Positions 46,848-56,686 of a DNA stretch of 64,000 nt are shown in pieces. Source of the stretch: an uncultured Lachnospiraceae bacterium (lineage in GTDB: Bacteria; Bacillota; Clostridia; Lachnospirales; Lachnospiraceae); assembly GCA_900551895.1 (NCBI GenBank), contig URXX01000005.1:1-64000 (forward strand). The letters are read 5' to 3'. Each line of letters opens with the position of its first letter. Within the stretch, counting starts at the first letter, position 1. The notes under the pieces are model-generated. The model worked only from the letters and a program-made list of their open reading frames with translations, made no database searches and was not told the origin of the DNA. The translations under genes were made by a program, and so were the position numbers.

Positions 46848-49800
46848 TGTCCTCACCTTCAATCATTTTCAGATAGTCACCTTTATCAATGTACATCATA
46901 GAAATCTGATTTTGATGTCTGCGAAATCCATACACACTGTCCACATTTCTAATAAGCGACTGTAATCGTTCATCAGGCACACAGACAATCAACTGTAATT
47001 CCAGTTCTCTCGCATAATGAAGACAAACCTCGCTTCTCTCCTTGTCCATTTTGGAAAATGCTTCGTCTAAAAGAACTAATCGAATTTTGGAATCTCTGTT
47101 GCTCTGGTTCATGTAAAGCATTGCAAATCCGGCAAAAAGCGCAACATATTTCGGGTTCTGTCCCTCTCCTCCGGAATCTCTTCCCGCCATATCATCAACC
47201 GCATTCTTTCTTATATTTCCGTCCTCGTCTTCCACCTGTTCGTACATACTGAATGTAAGATAATTTCGGTAATCCGCATAATGCTCCATTTCTTCTTTAT
47301 AATTTGCACGTTTCCCGCTGTCCTCATCTCTAGGCGGCATAAATTTCTCGGTCAGTCTTAAAATCTGTGTTTCATATTTCTGATAAAATTCATCTTCGCC
47401 TAAACTTAACTGCCCTTCATATCCGCCATTGTCAAGTACTTTGCTATCCAATTCCGGCGCCATAAGCATTTCGTAAAACTGTCTGTTCTCATTTTCCGCC
47501 GGGAGAATATCAATCTGATAAATACTGTCGGAGAAACGAATTTTTCCGAGCATACGATTGATTTCACACTTATGCCGAAATGCCGCCTTAATTTCTCCGT
47601 GAATTGTCGCGATAACATTTTCCCGCAATGTATGATAGACAAGTTGATATTGCTGTTCAAATTCCGCCTTATATTTCGGCTCAAAGTCCTTCTGACACTG
47701 TTCAAGCACTTTGTCATACACATCATTTTCATGCTCAAGTCCCGTAAATCCATACGAAGAATAGACATTGTTAAATTTATTTCTGGCAGCCGCACGCTCT
47801 TCCGTTTCCGTTTGGATAAGTTCTCCTAATTTTTCCAGTTCCCTCTGTTTTTCCTTACGGTAAGCAATCCCGTTTTTCGTTTCCAGTTCTCGAAGCACCT
47901 CTTGTTCAAGCACTTCATTCGCAACGTATCCTTCTAATGCCTGTTCCAAATTTTCTGCTGTATTTTTTAGCTCCGTTTCCGCATTTCCCTGCATTTTCAT
48001 CCGATACGAATGTTCTAGTTTTTTTTTCTTCTTTTCCACTTGCAGTGCTTCTATCTTTTCTTCCAACTGTTTTTTCTTTTCTTTCAGTTGCGGAATAAGC
48101 GTTCCTTCATTTAATTCTTGCAATTCTTTTAGCAGTTTTTCTTCTTTTTTATAGTAGTTTGCCAAATCTTCCGGCGCTTTAGACATTTGCACTAACTGTT
48201 CCGTACTGTAATTGTTCAAGCGTTCAAATGTTCCCGCCTCTTTTAGACTAATCTGCATCTGCTTGTCCGCCGTAAACTGTTTTTCTAATTGGCTAACTTC
48301 ATCTTCCAATTCAATCAGTTTCGCTTTGGACACCTTTGTTCCAATACACGCATAATCTCCATAATCCTTTTCTTTCAGATGACGGAAAATATAATTGCTG
48401 TAAGAATAGCAGTCCGGGGTAACCCCTTCTCTGACTTCATGTAATTCTTCTATCGTTTCACACTTCACTATTCTTCCCAAATATTGTTTCAAACACAAAT
48501 CTACATAAGGTTCGCTTGCCTTTACCGCCTCATACAGTGTGTTTTCTCTCACTTTCGGCTCGTCCCTTTTAATTGCCGCTGTATTAATCAAATTAAACTC
48601 CTCAAATTCTTTTCCCCGCATTTTTCGGAAAATCTTTGCCGCATCAAGTGCATATTCGGGAGCGGTAACAAGACTGTATTTTATACGCCCCAATCTTCCC
48701 TCGATTGCATTTTTCCATTTTTCATCCGTAATATCAAATAAATCCGCAAAAATTTCCACGTGAATAGTTCGTCCGTATCTGTCGCTCAATGCACTCTGCA
48801 ATCTTGCCCTCGCCTTTTTCAATTCTTTTTTATACGGTTTACGGTCATTTTTTAAGTCTTCGATAATTTCCCTTTTCTCCGTTAAAATTTTTCCTGTGCG
48901 GCGGATATTTTCCTGTAAATCCTGTAATTCTTCATCAATACTATCCAATGTGTTTTTTAAATGTTTTTTCAACTTCTCATGAATTTCTTCATTTATATTT
49001 CCGTCCGCTACCTCTTCTATTGTGTGTAAAGTCGGATTAGAAATATAGGCGCTGATGTCCTCGTTCTCTTCCCATTTTTTCAAGTCTTGTAAAAGTTTTC
49101 TCCACTGTACTGAGGTACCCGATAAAATTTCTATCGTATGGCGTACTTCCTCCAATTCCTTTTCTTTCTGTCCGTAGTCGCTCGCCCGAATTTGTGTTTC
49201 TACCTCTATACTTTCATTCCTATATCGATTTTCCTGCTCGGATAATTCCGTATAGTTCTCTTCAATCTTCTTTACCTCTTTCATAACAGTTTCCAACGTT
49301 TCTTTTTTAGACTGCAACTGTATTTTCAAACTTTCAATCGTAATGATTTTTAAAATTGCTTGTGTACGAACGGCATCACTTTTATACCGAATAAGTTTCA
49401 GATTATGCTCCCGAATTGGTTCAAGCATCTGTATGCGATTTTCCAAATCTTTCACACGCTCTTTAATTTCACGGTAAGCGCCCAACTGCTCACTAATTAC
49501 AGACACCGTTCCCTCTTTACTTTTCGGGAACATATAATCTCGAATAAATTGTCCCGTTCCGTCTGTCATTCGAAGAGCAATGGCGCTTTTTTCCATTGTC
49601 GTAAAACGCCCCGGCTCAATATATCCTAAAATCACATCATAAATGGTATTCAGATAAACCTCCTTTGATTGATAGAATCGGTTGATTTCTCCTCGTCCTC
49701 TATTGTCCTCGGACTCTTTTCTGCCCTCAATAAATTTTCTCAACCGCGACAGCGTATATGGGCTTCCGTCTTCAGCAATATAACCGTCCTCCGCTATTCT

Positions 49801-50208
49801 TCCCGAATGGCTGAAGAAACTGTACCGTTTCAATTCTAAATCTTTTTTTCCTACTTCAAATGCAACACCTATACAATTTACAATATGTGTTGTCGTATCC
49901 TCCACTTCCAGCACAATCTGAGAACAGAAGTCCATTCCCTCACGGTTTGCCGTTCCGTCTTTCTGCTCGCCCCGAAGATAACTTAAAACACTTCTTCGGT
50001 TTTTCGCATCGTCCGCCGCCTTATTTAAGAAAGAAGAGCCCACGCTTCCGTACAAAATAACCTGTATGGCGTCCATAACTGTCGATTTCCCCGAACCGCT
50101 CTTCCCACTGAACAGATTGACATATTCGTGAAATATCAGTTCTTTATGGCTAATTCCTCCCCAGTTATTCAACAACATTTTCGTAAAGATTTTCTTCGAT
50201 TGTCTCAT
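46825..50208 (-). CDS. jetC: Wadjet JetC, SMC-like ATPase
   Basis: The product is 1127 aa. The start chosen is the ATG at 50,208 behind GGAGG inside jetB (44-base overlap); an internal ATG at 50,178 is the alternative. Walker A LFSGKSGSGKSTVMDAIQ is near the N-terminus. Long coiled coils fill the middle (about residues 280-420 and 650-850) around a hinge. The C-terminus has the signature DSGGEGQNPKY and Walker B RLVLLDEAFSKMD. JetC is the SMC-like (MukB-type) motor that extrudes DNA loops and recognises small circular DNA. Confidence 0.93.
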   Translation of the reverse strand: MRQSKKIFTKMLLNNWGGISHKELIFHEYVNLFSGKSGSGKSTVMDAIQVILYGSVGSSFLNKAADDAKNRRSVLSYLRGEQKDGTANREGMDFCSQIVLEVEDTTTHIVNCIGVAFEVGKKDLELKRYSFFSHSGRIAEDGYIAEDGSPYTLSRLRKFIEGRKESEDNRGRGEINRFYQSKEVYLNTIYDVILGYIEPGRFTTMEKSAIALRMTDGTGQFIRDYMFPKSKEGTVSVISEQLGAYREIKERVKDLENRIQMLEPIREHNLKLIRYKSDAVRTQAILKIITIESLKIQLQSKKETLETVMKEVKKIEENYTELSEQENRYRNESIEVETQIRASDYGQKEKELEEVRHTIEILSGTSVQWRKLLQDLKKWEENEDISAYISNPTLHTIEEVADGNINEEIHEKLKKHLKNTLDSIDEELQDLQENIRRTGKILTEKREIIEDLKNDRKPYKKELKKARARLQSALSDRYGRTIHVEIFADLFDITDEKWKNAIEGRLGRIKYSLVTAPEYALDAAKIFRKMRGKEFEEFNLINTAAIKRDEPKVRENTLYEAVKASEPYVDLCLKQYLGRIVKCETIEELHEVREGVTPDCYSYSNYIFRHLKEKDYGDYACIGTKVSKAKLIELEDEVSQLEKQFTADKQMQISLKEAGTFERLNNYSTEQLVQMSKAPEDLANYYKKEEKLLKELQELNEGTLIPQLKEKKKQLEEKIEALQVEKKKKKLEHSYRMKMQGNAETELKNTAENLEQALEGYVANEVLEQEVLRELETKNGIAYRKEKQRELEKLGELIQTETEERAAARNKFNNVYSSYGFTGLEHENDVYDKVLEQCQKDFEPKYKAEFEQQYQLVYHTLRENVIATIHGEIKAAFRHKCEINRMLGKIRFSDSIYQIDILPAENENRQFYEMLMAPELDSKVLDNGGYEGQLSLGEDEFYQKYETQILRLTEKFMPPRDEDSGKRANYKEEMEHYADYRNYLTFSMYEQVEDEDGNIRKNAVDDMAGRDSGGEGQNPKYVALFAGFAMLYMNQSNRDSKIRLVLLDEAFSKMDKERSEVCLHYARELELQLIVCVPDERLQSLIRNVDSVYGFRRHQNQISMMYIDKGDYLKMIEGEDNEKNIDA

Positions 50209-50803
50209 TCTCGGCAACCTCCTCCCTATATTCCTCCAACAGCGCATTGATATTTGATGAACTGCAATATAAATTAATCGTATTATAAAGATAAATCGGT
50301 GTTGTGTCTTCCACGTCACGCACTGCTCCGGAAAGTTCAATCATCTGATGTTTACTCAACAGATAAAGTGCATCATGCCACTCTGCCACCTTTAATTTTC
50401 GATTTAAAAGGTTTGTATTTTTCCCGTACTCACGGATTTCTTCCAGTGTTGTTACAGTTGCCTCCAATCCTTCTCCCAAAATTTTATCCCGATAAATCAT
50501 TTTCATAAGTAAAATAATTACCGTTGTCGTAAGACTAAATCTTTCCGTTTCCACACCTTCTCCGCCCAATCTGAAAATATGCTCCTGCGGGTCATGTGTC
50601 AGTTCACATCCAAGTACCATTAAATAGTCCTCGATAAATTTTCTGTGTCGCACACACATTTCATAATAAATGTTATCCCTCGGTATAAGTGTTACCGGAT
50701 CATATTTCACTTGTAAAATACACGTCTGCCTAAACAGATTGGATATCGTTTTCCTTAAATTTTCCGCCTCTGTCACGGATAATTCTTCCATATATCTAAA
50801 CAT
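50165..50803 (-). CDS. jetB: Wadjet JetB (DUF4194, MukE-like)
   Basis: The product is 212 aa. It is a winged-helix protein with the DUF4194-type pattern EDYLMVLGCELTHDPQEHIFRL and RFSLTTTVIILLMKMIYRD. JetB acts like MukE, a kite subunit linking the kleisin JetA to the JetC heads. The ATG directly follows the jetA stop, with SD GGAG, and the 3' end overlaps jetC. Gene order A-B-C-D is canonical. Confidence 0.9.
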   Translation of the reverse strand: MFRYMEELSVTEAENLRKTISNLFRQTCILQVKYDPVTLIPRDNIYYEMCVRHRKFIEDYLMVLGCELTHDPQEHIFRLGGEGVETERFSLTTTVIILLMKMIYRDKILGEGLEATVTTLEEIREYGKNTNLLNRKLKVAEWHDALYLLSKHQMIELSGAVRDVEDTTPIYLYNTINLYCSSSNINALLEEYREEVAENETIEENLYENVVE

Positions 50804-52201
50804 CTATTTCTCCTTTATTCTAAGTCCCGAAAAGCGAAAACCTTTCGCCTGCATCTCGTCTTCTATTTCTACAATCGTATCGCTCTCTGCCCGCTCCGTT
50901 ACTTCCTGCCATACAAAGAACAGTTTTTCCAAATCTTCGATAGACTGCACCGTATCTTCCGTCACTTTAAAATCCCCGTCAACTTCATTCTTTCTGCGGA
51001 ATTCCCGAATTTCTTTTTGTGTATAGAGCGGTTTTAAAATAAATTCTCCCAATTCTTCTTCCGTGAAATTTGTTTCTTTTACCGCTGCCGGAGTAAATTT
51101 TTCTTTCTCCGTATTTTTTTGTCGGTACATACTTCTGTCAGTCACCTCTTTGTATCGCTCGGTCAGTTTCATACCTGATGCCAGTTTTTCTAAAATTTCT
51201 TCCTGTTTACTGCTCTGATTTAACAAATTCACAAGTCTGACCGTTCCGTCTTCTTCCGCCATTCCTTCCATTAAAAGATAGCGTATTCTCGCTGCGGCAC
51301 GGTTGGCAAAAACGGTTTTTTGTTCTATCAATTTATTATATCTTCTCTCAATCGTATCAAACTCACGCTCGATTCCGTAAATAGTATCCATAGCCTCTTC
51401 ACATAACACAATGGCTCTTTCGTTTCTCACATACTGGGGACTGCCTTTTTCCAACTGCTTTCTCTTTTCCACAAAAGACTGTCTCCGCATTTCATTTTCC
51501 CCTAAATTCTGCTCAATCAGTTCTTTCACAGCCTCTTTATAGCGATAAAAACTGTCTGTTGTCGTTAAAATCGCATATTTTTTACTGTCGCTGTTATTAA
51601 TCTCCCTTACAAGCACTTCCTGAATACCGAGAAAACTTTTCTGCTTGGACAATTCATCAAAATATCCACGCATTCCCTCCTGCATATTTGCAAGCATCTG
51701 CACTAATGAGCGGGACGTATTCCACGCACTTTTCAAAATATCATTGTTTTTCTCTTTATCCGAACTATATGTGTATAAATGGCTGTACACCGCAAGTACG
51801 CTTTCTCGCTCTCTATCGCCTTCCTCACTGAATAATTTCTCAAATAATTCCACATACAGCCTGCTATATTCAGGAAAAGATACAACATATTTATTCAGTG
51901 TTTCATCATAATCCTGACGAAGCCAGCCCCATTTTTCCAAATTTTTCAGACAGACGGACGCCATATTTGCCCTTGTGAGAAACTCGCCCTCTTCATCGAC
52001 CTGTTCCTCACTCCACTCCAACGCCATATCCGCTATATTTTCATTCATAATGGCTTTACATTCCTCTTCGGTCAATCCTAAAAGAGAATAAGATTTACTT
52101 GTTTCCCCATAAATCGCCAACAGAAATTTTTGATAATACGGTCTGTATTTACTTGCAAAAAGTTTATAAAATTCCGGCGGGATTTTATTTATTAAATTCA
52201 C
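50804..52201 (-). CDS. jetA: Wadjet JetA (kleisin-like, MukF-type)
   Basis: The product is 465 aa from a GTG start with SD AGAGG. It begins INKIPPEFYKLFASKYRPYY, has helical DNA-binding-like N- and C-terminal parts, and no enzyme motif. It resembles the DUF5716-type JetA of clostridial (type II-like) Wadjet systems more than the DUF3375 type; that subtype call is tentative. JetA would bridge the JetC ATPase heads and hold JetB. An extended -10 promoter (TGGTATAAT) lies about 40 bases upstream. Confidence 0.87.
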   Translation of the reverse strand: MNLINKIPPEFYKLFASKYRPYYQKFLLAIYGETSKSYSLLGLTEEECKAIMNENIADMALEWSEEQVDEEGEFLTRANMASVCLKNLEKWGWLRQDYDETLNKYVVSFPEYSRLYVELFEKLFSEEGDRERESVLAVYSHLYTYSSDKEKNNDILKSAWNTSRSLVQMLANMQEGMRGYFDELSKQKSFLGIQEVLVREINNSDSKKYAILTTTDSFYRYKEAVKELIEQNLGENEMRRQSFVEKRKQLEKGSPQYVRNERAIVLCEEAMDTIYGIEREFDTIERRYNKLIEQKTVFANRAAARIRYLLMEGMAEEDGTVRLVNLLNQSSKQEEILEKLASGMKLTERYKEVTDRSMYRQKNTEKEKFTPAAVKETNFTEEELGEFILKPLYTQKEIREFRRKNEVDGDFKVTEDTVQSIEDLEKLFFVWQEVTERAESDTIVEIEDEMQAKGFRFSGLRIKEK

Positions 52202-52237
52202 TCGTCTACCTCTTTTCTTACAATATACATATCTTTT

Positions 52238-52246
52238 ATTATACCA
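52238..52246 (-). promoter_or_regulatory. Extended -10 promoter of the Wadjet operon
   Basis: TGGTATAAT on the minus strand, an extended -10 element. The -35 is poor. It is divergent from the MATE promoter. Confidence 0.55.
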
Positions 52247-52265
52247 AAACAGACAATAAATGTAA

Positions 52266-52295
52266 TTGATTTTTTTACAATTCCTGTGATATGAT
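52266..52295 (+). promoter_or_regulatory. Promoter of the first MATE gene
   Basis: TTGATT (52,266-52,271), an 18-base spacer, and an extended -10 TGATATGAT ending at 52,295. Confidence 0.55.
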
Positions 52296-52329
52296 TTCTA
52301 TTAGAATGAGATTTTGAGAGGGTGATTTT

Positions 52330-53679
52330 ATGAAGAAGAATAATGTAACAAATCCTATTACGGAAGGAGTTATCTGGAAACAATTATTAATATTTTTCTT
52401 CCCGATTGTTGTCGGGACATTATTCCAACAATTATATAATACAGTAGATGCGATTATTGTAGGACGCTTTGTCGGCAAAGAGGCGCTTGCCAGCGTTGGA
52501 GGTTCCGCCTCCGTTCTTGTCAATTTTGTTATCGGATTTTTTACCGGACTTTCTGCCGGAGCAAGTGTAATTATTTCCCAGTTTTACGGTGCAAATGACC
52601 GCGAAAATATGCAGAAAGGATTACATACCGCCTACGCATTTTCTATTGTGTTCGGCATCGTCACTTCTATTGCAGGTTTCATTTTAACGCCATGGTTATT
52701 GGAAATCACAAAAACTCCTGAGGATATATTTGATGATTCCGTACTTTATCTTAGAATTTACTTTGCTGGTATGCTTTTCATGTTAATTTACAACATGGGC
52801 TCAAGTATTTTGAGAGCAATCGGCGATTCAAAACGCCCGCTTTACTACTTAATTGTATGTTGTTTTATCAATATCGGATTGGATATTTTATTTGTCGTTT
52901 ATTTTCATATGGGCATTGCAGGGGCTGCCATTGCCACATTAATCGCTCAGGCAGTCAGCGCTGTTTTAGTTACCCGTGCATTAATGCGTTCCTATGATAT
53001 GTTAAAATTAATTCCGCGAGAAATCCGAATACATTTTGCATTATTAAAATCCGAATTTAAAATCGGGCTGCCAAGCGGTGTGCAATCTTGTATGTACAGT
53101 CTGACAAATATTGTTATTCAGGCTGCCGTGAATAATTTTGGAACAGATACCGCTGCCGCATGGGCTGCCTATGGAAAGTTAGACGCAATTTTTTGGACAA
53201 TATGCGGTTCGTTTGGAATTGCTATCACTACATTTGCAGGACAGAATTACGGTGCAAAACTTTATGAGCGTGTAAAGAAAAGTGTCCGCGTTTGTCTGCT
53301 AATGGCTTTCGGCGTTTCAGCGGTACTGCTGACTTTCCTTATGATTGCCTGCCGTCCGCTATATTACATTTTTACGACAGACCCGAACGTTATTGACCTT
53401 GGTGTTTATATGTTAAGACTGATTACACCAAGTTATATGATTTTTATTTTTATCGAGATTTTTTCAGGGGCGCTTCGAGGTATCGGAGATGTGTTTGTCC
53501 CTACTTTAATTACATTGGGAGGAGTTTGTTTCATCCGTATTCCGTGGGTTATGTTTATTACCCCTATGAGAAATGAAGTGTCAACTCTTCTGTACAGTTA
53601 TCCGGTATCATGGGCTGCCACTGCGTTATTGCTTCTGCCGTATTATCTGTATCAGAAAAAGAAACGGCTTTCTGAGTAA
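52330..53679 (+). CDS. MATE-family efflux transporter
   Basis: The product is 449 aa with about twelve membrane helices. N-terminal MATE motifs include FFPIVVGTLFQQLYNTVDAIIVGRFVG, with the second half repeating the fold (LPSGVQSCMYSLTNIVIQ). MATE proteins export drugs or metabolites using Na+ or H+ gradients. SD GAGAGGGTG precedes the ATG. It is transcribed away from the Wadjet operon from a shared intergenic region. A second MATE gene at 54.8-56.1 kb is related but not identical. Confidence 0.92.
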   Translation: MKKNNVTNPITEGVIWKQLLIFFFPIVVGTLFQQLYNTVDAIIVGRFVGKEALASVGGSASVLVNFVIGFFTGLSAGASVIISQFYGANDRENMQKGLHTAYAFSIVFGIVTSIAGFILTPWLLEITKTPEDIFDDSVLYLRIYFAGMLFMLIYNMGSSILRAIGDSKRPLYYLIVCCFINIGLDILFVVYFHMGIAGAAIATLIAQAVSAVLVTRALMRSYDMLKLIPREIRIHFALLKSEFKIGLPSGVQSCMYSLTNIVIQAAVNNFGTDTAAAWAAYGKLDAIFWTICGSFGIAITTFAGQNYGAKLYERVKKSVRVCLLMAFGVSAVLLTFLMIACRPLYYIFTTDPNVIDLGVYMLRLITPSYMIFIFIEIFSGALRGIGDVFVPTLITLGGVCFIRIPWVMFITPMRNEVSTLLYSYPVSWAATALLLLPYYLYQKKKRLSE

Positions 53680-53795
53680 GAAAATATATGACAGTCGATT
53701 ATTAATTATCCGTTTTTTACTAAATAAGTGGTACTTCGTTCTTTAATCTGCTATAATTCATTTATAGAATTCCTCTGTAAACGGAGGATAATCAG

Positions 53796-54650
53796 ATGAA
53801 GAAACAGTTAAAAAACCTTACAATTAAAGACAATTTTATGTTTGCAGCAGTAATGTTAGACGAAGATAACTGCAAAGAATTTTTAGAAAGGGCATTGCAA
53901 ATACAAATCGACCATGTAGAGGTCAGTACAGAGAAAAATATCGTATATCACCCTGAATATAAAGGTGTAAGATTAGATGTGTACGCAAAAGACGGAAAGA
54001 ATACCCGCTATAATGTAGAAATGCAAGTGTCCGCTCAGAGTTCTTTAGGACTTCGAAGCAGATATTATCAAAGTCAAATGGATATGGAAATGTTACTATC
54101 CGGTTCCGAGTATGCTGAACTTCCAAATAGTTACGTCATTTTTATTTGTGATTTCGACCCGTTTAATGAACAGAAATACAAATATACTTTTCAAATGGAA
54201 TGTAAAGAAACTCCAAATGCCAACTTACAGGATAAAAGAAATATTATATTCTTAAGCACAAAAGGTCGCAATGACGAAGAAGTACCGGAAGAACTTATCC
54301 GTTTCCTTAAATTTGTGAATGCAGATTTAAAAGAAAGTCAGACTGATTTTGAGGATGCGTATGTAAGGAAACTGCAAAATTTTATAAAACATATTAAACA
54401 AAACAGAGAGATGGAGGAAAAATATATGCTTTTTGAAGAATTGCTAAAAGACGAACGAGAAGTCGGACGAAAAGAAGGCATTTTCAAAGGTATGACAGAC
54501 AGTCTATTACTGGTTTTATCTAAATTCGGCGTCTTACCGGATGAACTTCAGAAAAAAATCAATGAAGAAACAGATGAAGAAGTTTTAAAGAATTGGATAC
54601 AAACAGCAAGCCAAGTAACTTCTTTAGAAGAATTCATTTCTAAAATGTAA
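53796..54650 (+). CDS. Rpn-family PD-(D/E)XK nuclease/putative transposase-like protein
   Basis: The product is 284 aa. The N-terminal KNLTIKDNFMFAAVM and the nuclease core RLDVYAKDGKNTRYNVEMQV (Asp...Glu-x-Gln) match the Rpn/PDDEXK_2 family, whose members are DNA endonucleases that promote RecA-independent recombination and may act in phage defence. SD GGAGG is strong. No terminal inverted repeats flank it, so it is not an insertion sequence. It ends at a strong hairpin terminator. Confidence 0.85.
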   Translation: MKKQLKNLTIKDNFMFAAVMLDEDNCKEFLERALQIQIDHVEVSTEKNIVYHPEYKGVRLDVYAKDGKNTRYNVEMQVSAQSSLGLRSRYYQSQMDMEMLLSGSEYAELPNSYVIFICDFDPFNEQKYKYTFQMECKETPNANLQDKRNIIFLSTKGRNDEEVPEELIRFLKFVNADLKESQTDFEDAYVRKLQNFIKHIKQNREMEEKYMLFEELLKDEREVGRKEGIFKGMTDSLLLVLSKFGVLPDELQKKINEETDEEVLKNWIQTASQVTSLEEFISKM

Positions 54651-54661
54651 ACATTTCTACT

Positions 54662-54693
54662 AACCGCAAATCCAAACAAAAGGATTTGCGGTT
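54662..54693. terminator. Terminator after the Rpn-like gene
   Basis: AACCGCAAATCC (54,662-54,673) pairs perfectly with GGATTTGCGGTT (54,682-54,693), 11 bases after the stop codon. Confidence 0.8.
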
Positions 54694-54786
54694 ATAACTA
54701 AACAAGTCACTGCCTGTTCAGGTAAATATTCAGAGAAAAACAGAGGAATTCTATATACATATAAAATTATATTATTTTTCTCCCAC

Positions 54787-56136
54787 CTACTCTTTAAATG
54801 AATTCAACCAATTTGCTTTCTTATAATAAACAAAAAAGATAATAGAACTTAGTCCCCATGTAATCGGATATACCCAATATACAATATCAATTGTACCAAC
54901 CAATTTGCCGAATATAACAAGTATCGTCACTCGGATAACACACCAGCAAATAAGCATAACAATCATCGGAACCATTGATTTTCCCGCACCTCTAAGTACC
55001 GCTGAAATCGCATGAGAATATGCCAGCAGACAGAAGAACAGAGCCGCCGTTCTCGCCCTCTCCACACCATACATAATTACTTCCGGATTACTGTCAAATG
55101 CACGCGTGAGCGGAGATGCAAAAATAAATATCAATACTCCGATTAATTCCGCAAGAACAACTGTTGTAAGTATTCCAAATCTTGCTCCTTTTTTTGCTCT
55201 CTCTTCCTGCTTTGCACCCAAATTCTGCCCTACAAAAGTTGTTAATGCCATTGTAAAACTTGTAATCGGCAAAAATCCAAAACCTTCTATTTTAGAGTAC
55301 GCGCCGCACCCTGCCATTGCCGCCTCTCCGAACGCATTAATATTAGATTGCACAACAACATTTGCAATAGCAATGATAGAGTTTTGAATGCCTGACGGCA
55401 AACCGATACGGATAATCTGTCCTAACATTTCCCTGTCAAATCGAATTTTTCTCAAACATAACCGATACTCCTCTTTCGTCCTCATGAGCTGCCCCATACA
55501 TAAAAACGCACTGACAAACTGGGAAATCGTTGTCGCTAAAGCCGCAGCCCCTACTCCGTAGTGAAATATCGCAATAAACACAAGGTCCAATACAACATTT
55601 ATAATAGATGAAATAATCAAATAATAGAGAGGATGTTTGCTGTCTCCCACAGACTGCAAAATTCCAACAAAAACATTATACATAACAAATCCGAGAGAAC
55701 CCATAAAATAAATTCGGAAATATGTTACCGACTCAGGCAATACATTTGCCGGTGTATCCATCCAAATTAAAATCTGCGGGGCAAAGAAAACTCCCACAAT
55801 CGTCAAAAGTACACTGGCAGCCAAACCAAAAGCAACTGTCGTATGTACCGCTTTTTCCACCTTTTCTTTATTTCTCGCCCCAAAATATCTGGCGATAACA
55901 ACACCCGCACCAATGGCAATTCCGTTGAAAAATCCAATCATCAAAAAAATAAGATTACCGGAAGAACTTACCGCTGCCAACGCATTGCTTCCCAAAAAAT
56001 TCCCAACAATCAGCGAGTCCGCTGTGTTATACATCTGCTGAAAAAGATTCCCCAAGAAAATAGGCATTGCAAAAAATGTTATCTTTTTCCAAATAGACCC
56101 TTCCGTCATTAAATTCTTTGACGTAGTTGTTTCCAT
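54787..56136 (-). CDS. MATE-family efflux transporter (second copy)
   Basis: The product is 449 aa from the ATG at 56,136, six bases past GGAGGA; an ATG at 56,142 abuts the SD. Typical MATE features are FFAMPIFLGNLFQQMYNTAD and SLIVGNFLGSNALAAVSSSG, then twelve helices, and LPSGIQNSIIAIANVVVQ in the second half. The substrate is unknown. It is convergent with the Rpn-like gene and divergent from thioredoxin. Confidence 0.92.
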   Translation of the reverse strand: METTTSKNLMTEGSIWKKITFFAMPIFLGNLFQQMYNTADSLIVGNFLGSNALAAVSSSGNLIFLMIGFFNGIAIGAGVVIARYFGARNKEKVEKAVHTTVAFGLAASVLLTIVGVFFAPQILIWMDTPANVLPESVTYFRIYFMGSLGFVMYNVFVGILQSVGDSKHPLYYLIISSIINVVLDLVFIAIFHYGVGAAALATTISQFVSAFLCMGQLMRTKEEYRLCLRKIRFDREMLGQIIRIGLPSGIQNSIIAIANVVVQSNINAFGEAAMAGCGAYSKIEGFGFLPITSFTMALTTFVGQNLGAKQEERAKKGARFGILTTVVLAELIGVLIFIFASPLTRAFDSNPEVIMYGVERARTAALFFCLLAYSHAISAVLRGAGKSMVPMIVMLICWCVIRVTILVIFGKLVGTIDIVYWVYPITWGLSSIIFFVYYKKANWLNSFKE

Positions 56137-56205
56137 ACTCATTCCTCCATTTCTATCCTTTTATTTTATCAAAAACAATCCATTTTGCAAAGTTTTTCGT
56201 TTTTT

Positions 56206-56246
56206 GTGACATAGTCACTGAGAAAAGCGGGCATAACAACTATAAT
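56206..56246 (+). promoter_or_regulatory. Thioredoxin promoter with Crp/Fnr-like dyad
   Basis: A perfect TATAAT at 56,241-56,246 has no good -35. Instead a dyad GTGAC-ATA-GTCAC (56,206-56,218) is centred about 41 bases before the expected start point, the class II activator position for Crp/Fnr proteins. Confidence 0.5.
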
Positions 56247-56282
56247 GACGATAACAAATACAAATGAAAAGGAGATTTAATT

Positions 56283-56591
56283 ATGGAAGCATTAAATATT
56301 ACAATAGACAATTTTGAAACAGAGGTTATGCAGTCAGATAAACCTGTATTAATCGACTTTTGGGCGTCATGGTGCGGGCCATGCCAAATGGTCCTCCCAA
56401 TTATTAAAGAATTGGCAGAAGAAGTAACTCACGCAAAGATTTGCAAAGTCAACGTAGATGAACAGCCTGAATTGGCAAAGAAATTCCGCGTACTCAGCAT
56501 TCCTACTCTTATGGTAGTGAAAAACGGAGAAGTTGTAAAACGTGAAGTCGGTGCTAAATCAAAAGAAGAGATTTTAGAATTAATTGGGTAA
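56283..56591 (+). CDS. trxA: Thioredoxin
   Basis: The product is 102 aa. The active site is FWASWCGPCQM, the cis-Pro loop is SIPTLMVVKNG, and the overall length is standard. It reduces protein disulfides in the cytosol, normally with thioredoxin reductase; no reductase gene adjoins. SD AAGGAGA is strong. It is a single-gene unit with its own promoter and terminator, and the Crp/Fnr-like site upstream suggests regulation by redox or anaerobic signals. Confidence 0.95.
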   Translation: MEALNITIDNFETEVMQSDKPVLIDFWASWCGPCQMVLPIIKELAEEVTHAKICKVNVDEQPELAKKFRVLSIPTLMVVKNGEVVKREVGAKSKEEILELIG

Positions 56592-56623
56592 TACTGATTT
56601 TTAACCCCAAATTTAAAATTAAG

Positions 56624-56680
56624 AACCTCCCACAGAAATCAAATGCTATCATCTGATATTCTTTGGGAGGTTTTTATTTT
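56624..56680 (+). terminator. Terminator of the thioredoxin gene
   Basis: AACCTCCCA (56,624-56,632) pairs with TGGGAGGTT (56,664-56,672), with further AGAA/TTCT pairing inside, followed by TTTATTTTT. Confidence 0.85.
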
Positions 56681-56686
56681 TATATA

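Noticed and set aside
53796..54650. Insertion sequence based on the transposase-like Rpn protein
   Set aside because: No terminal inverted repeats or target duplication could be seen; it has its own SD and terminator.
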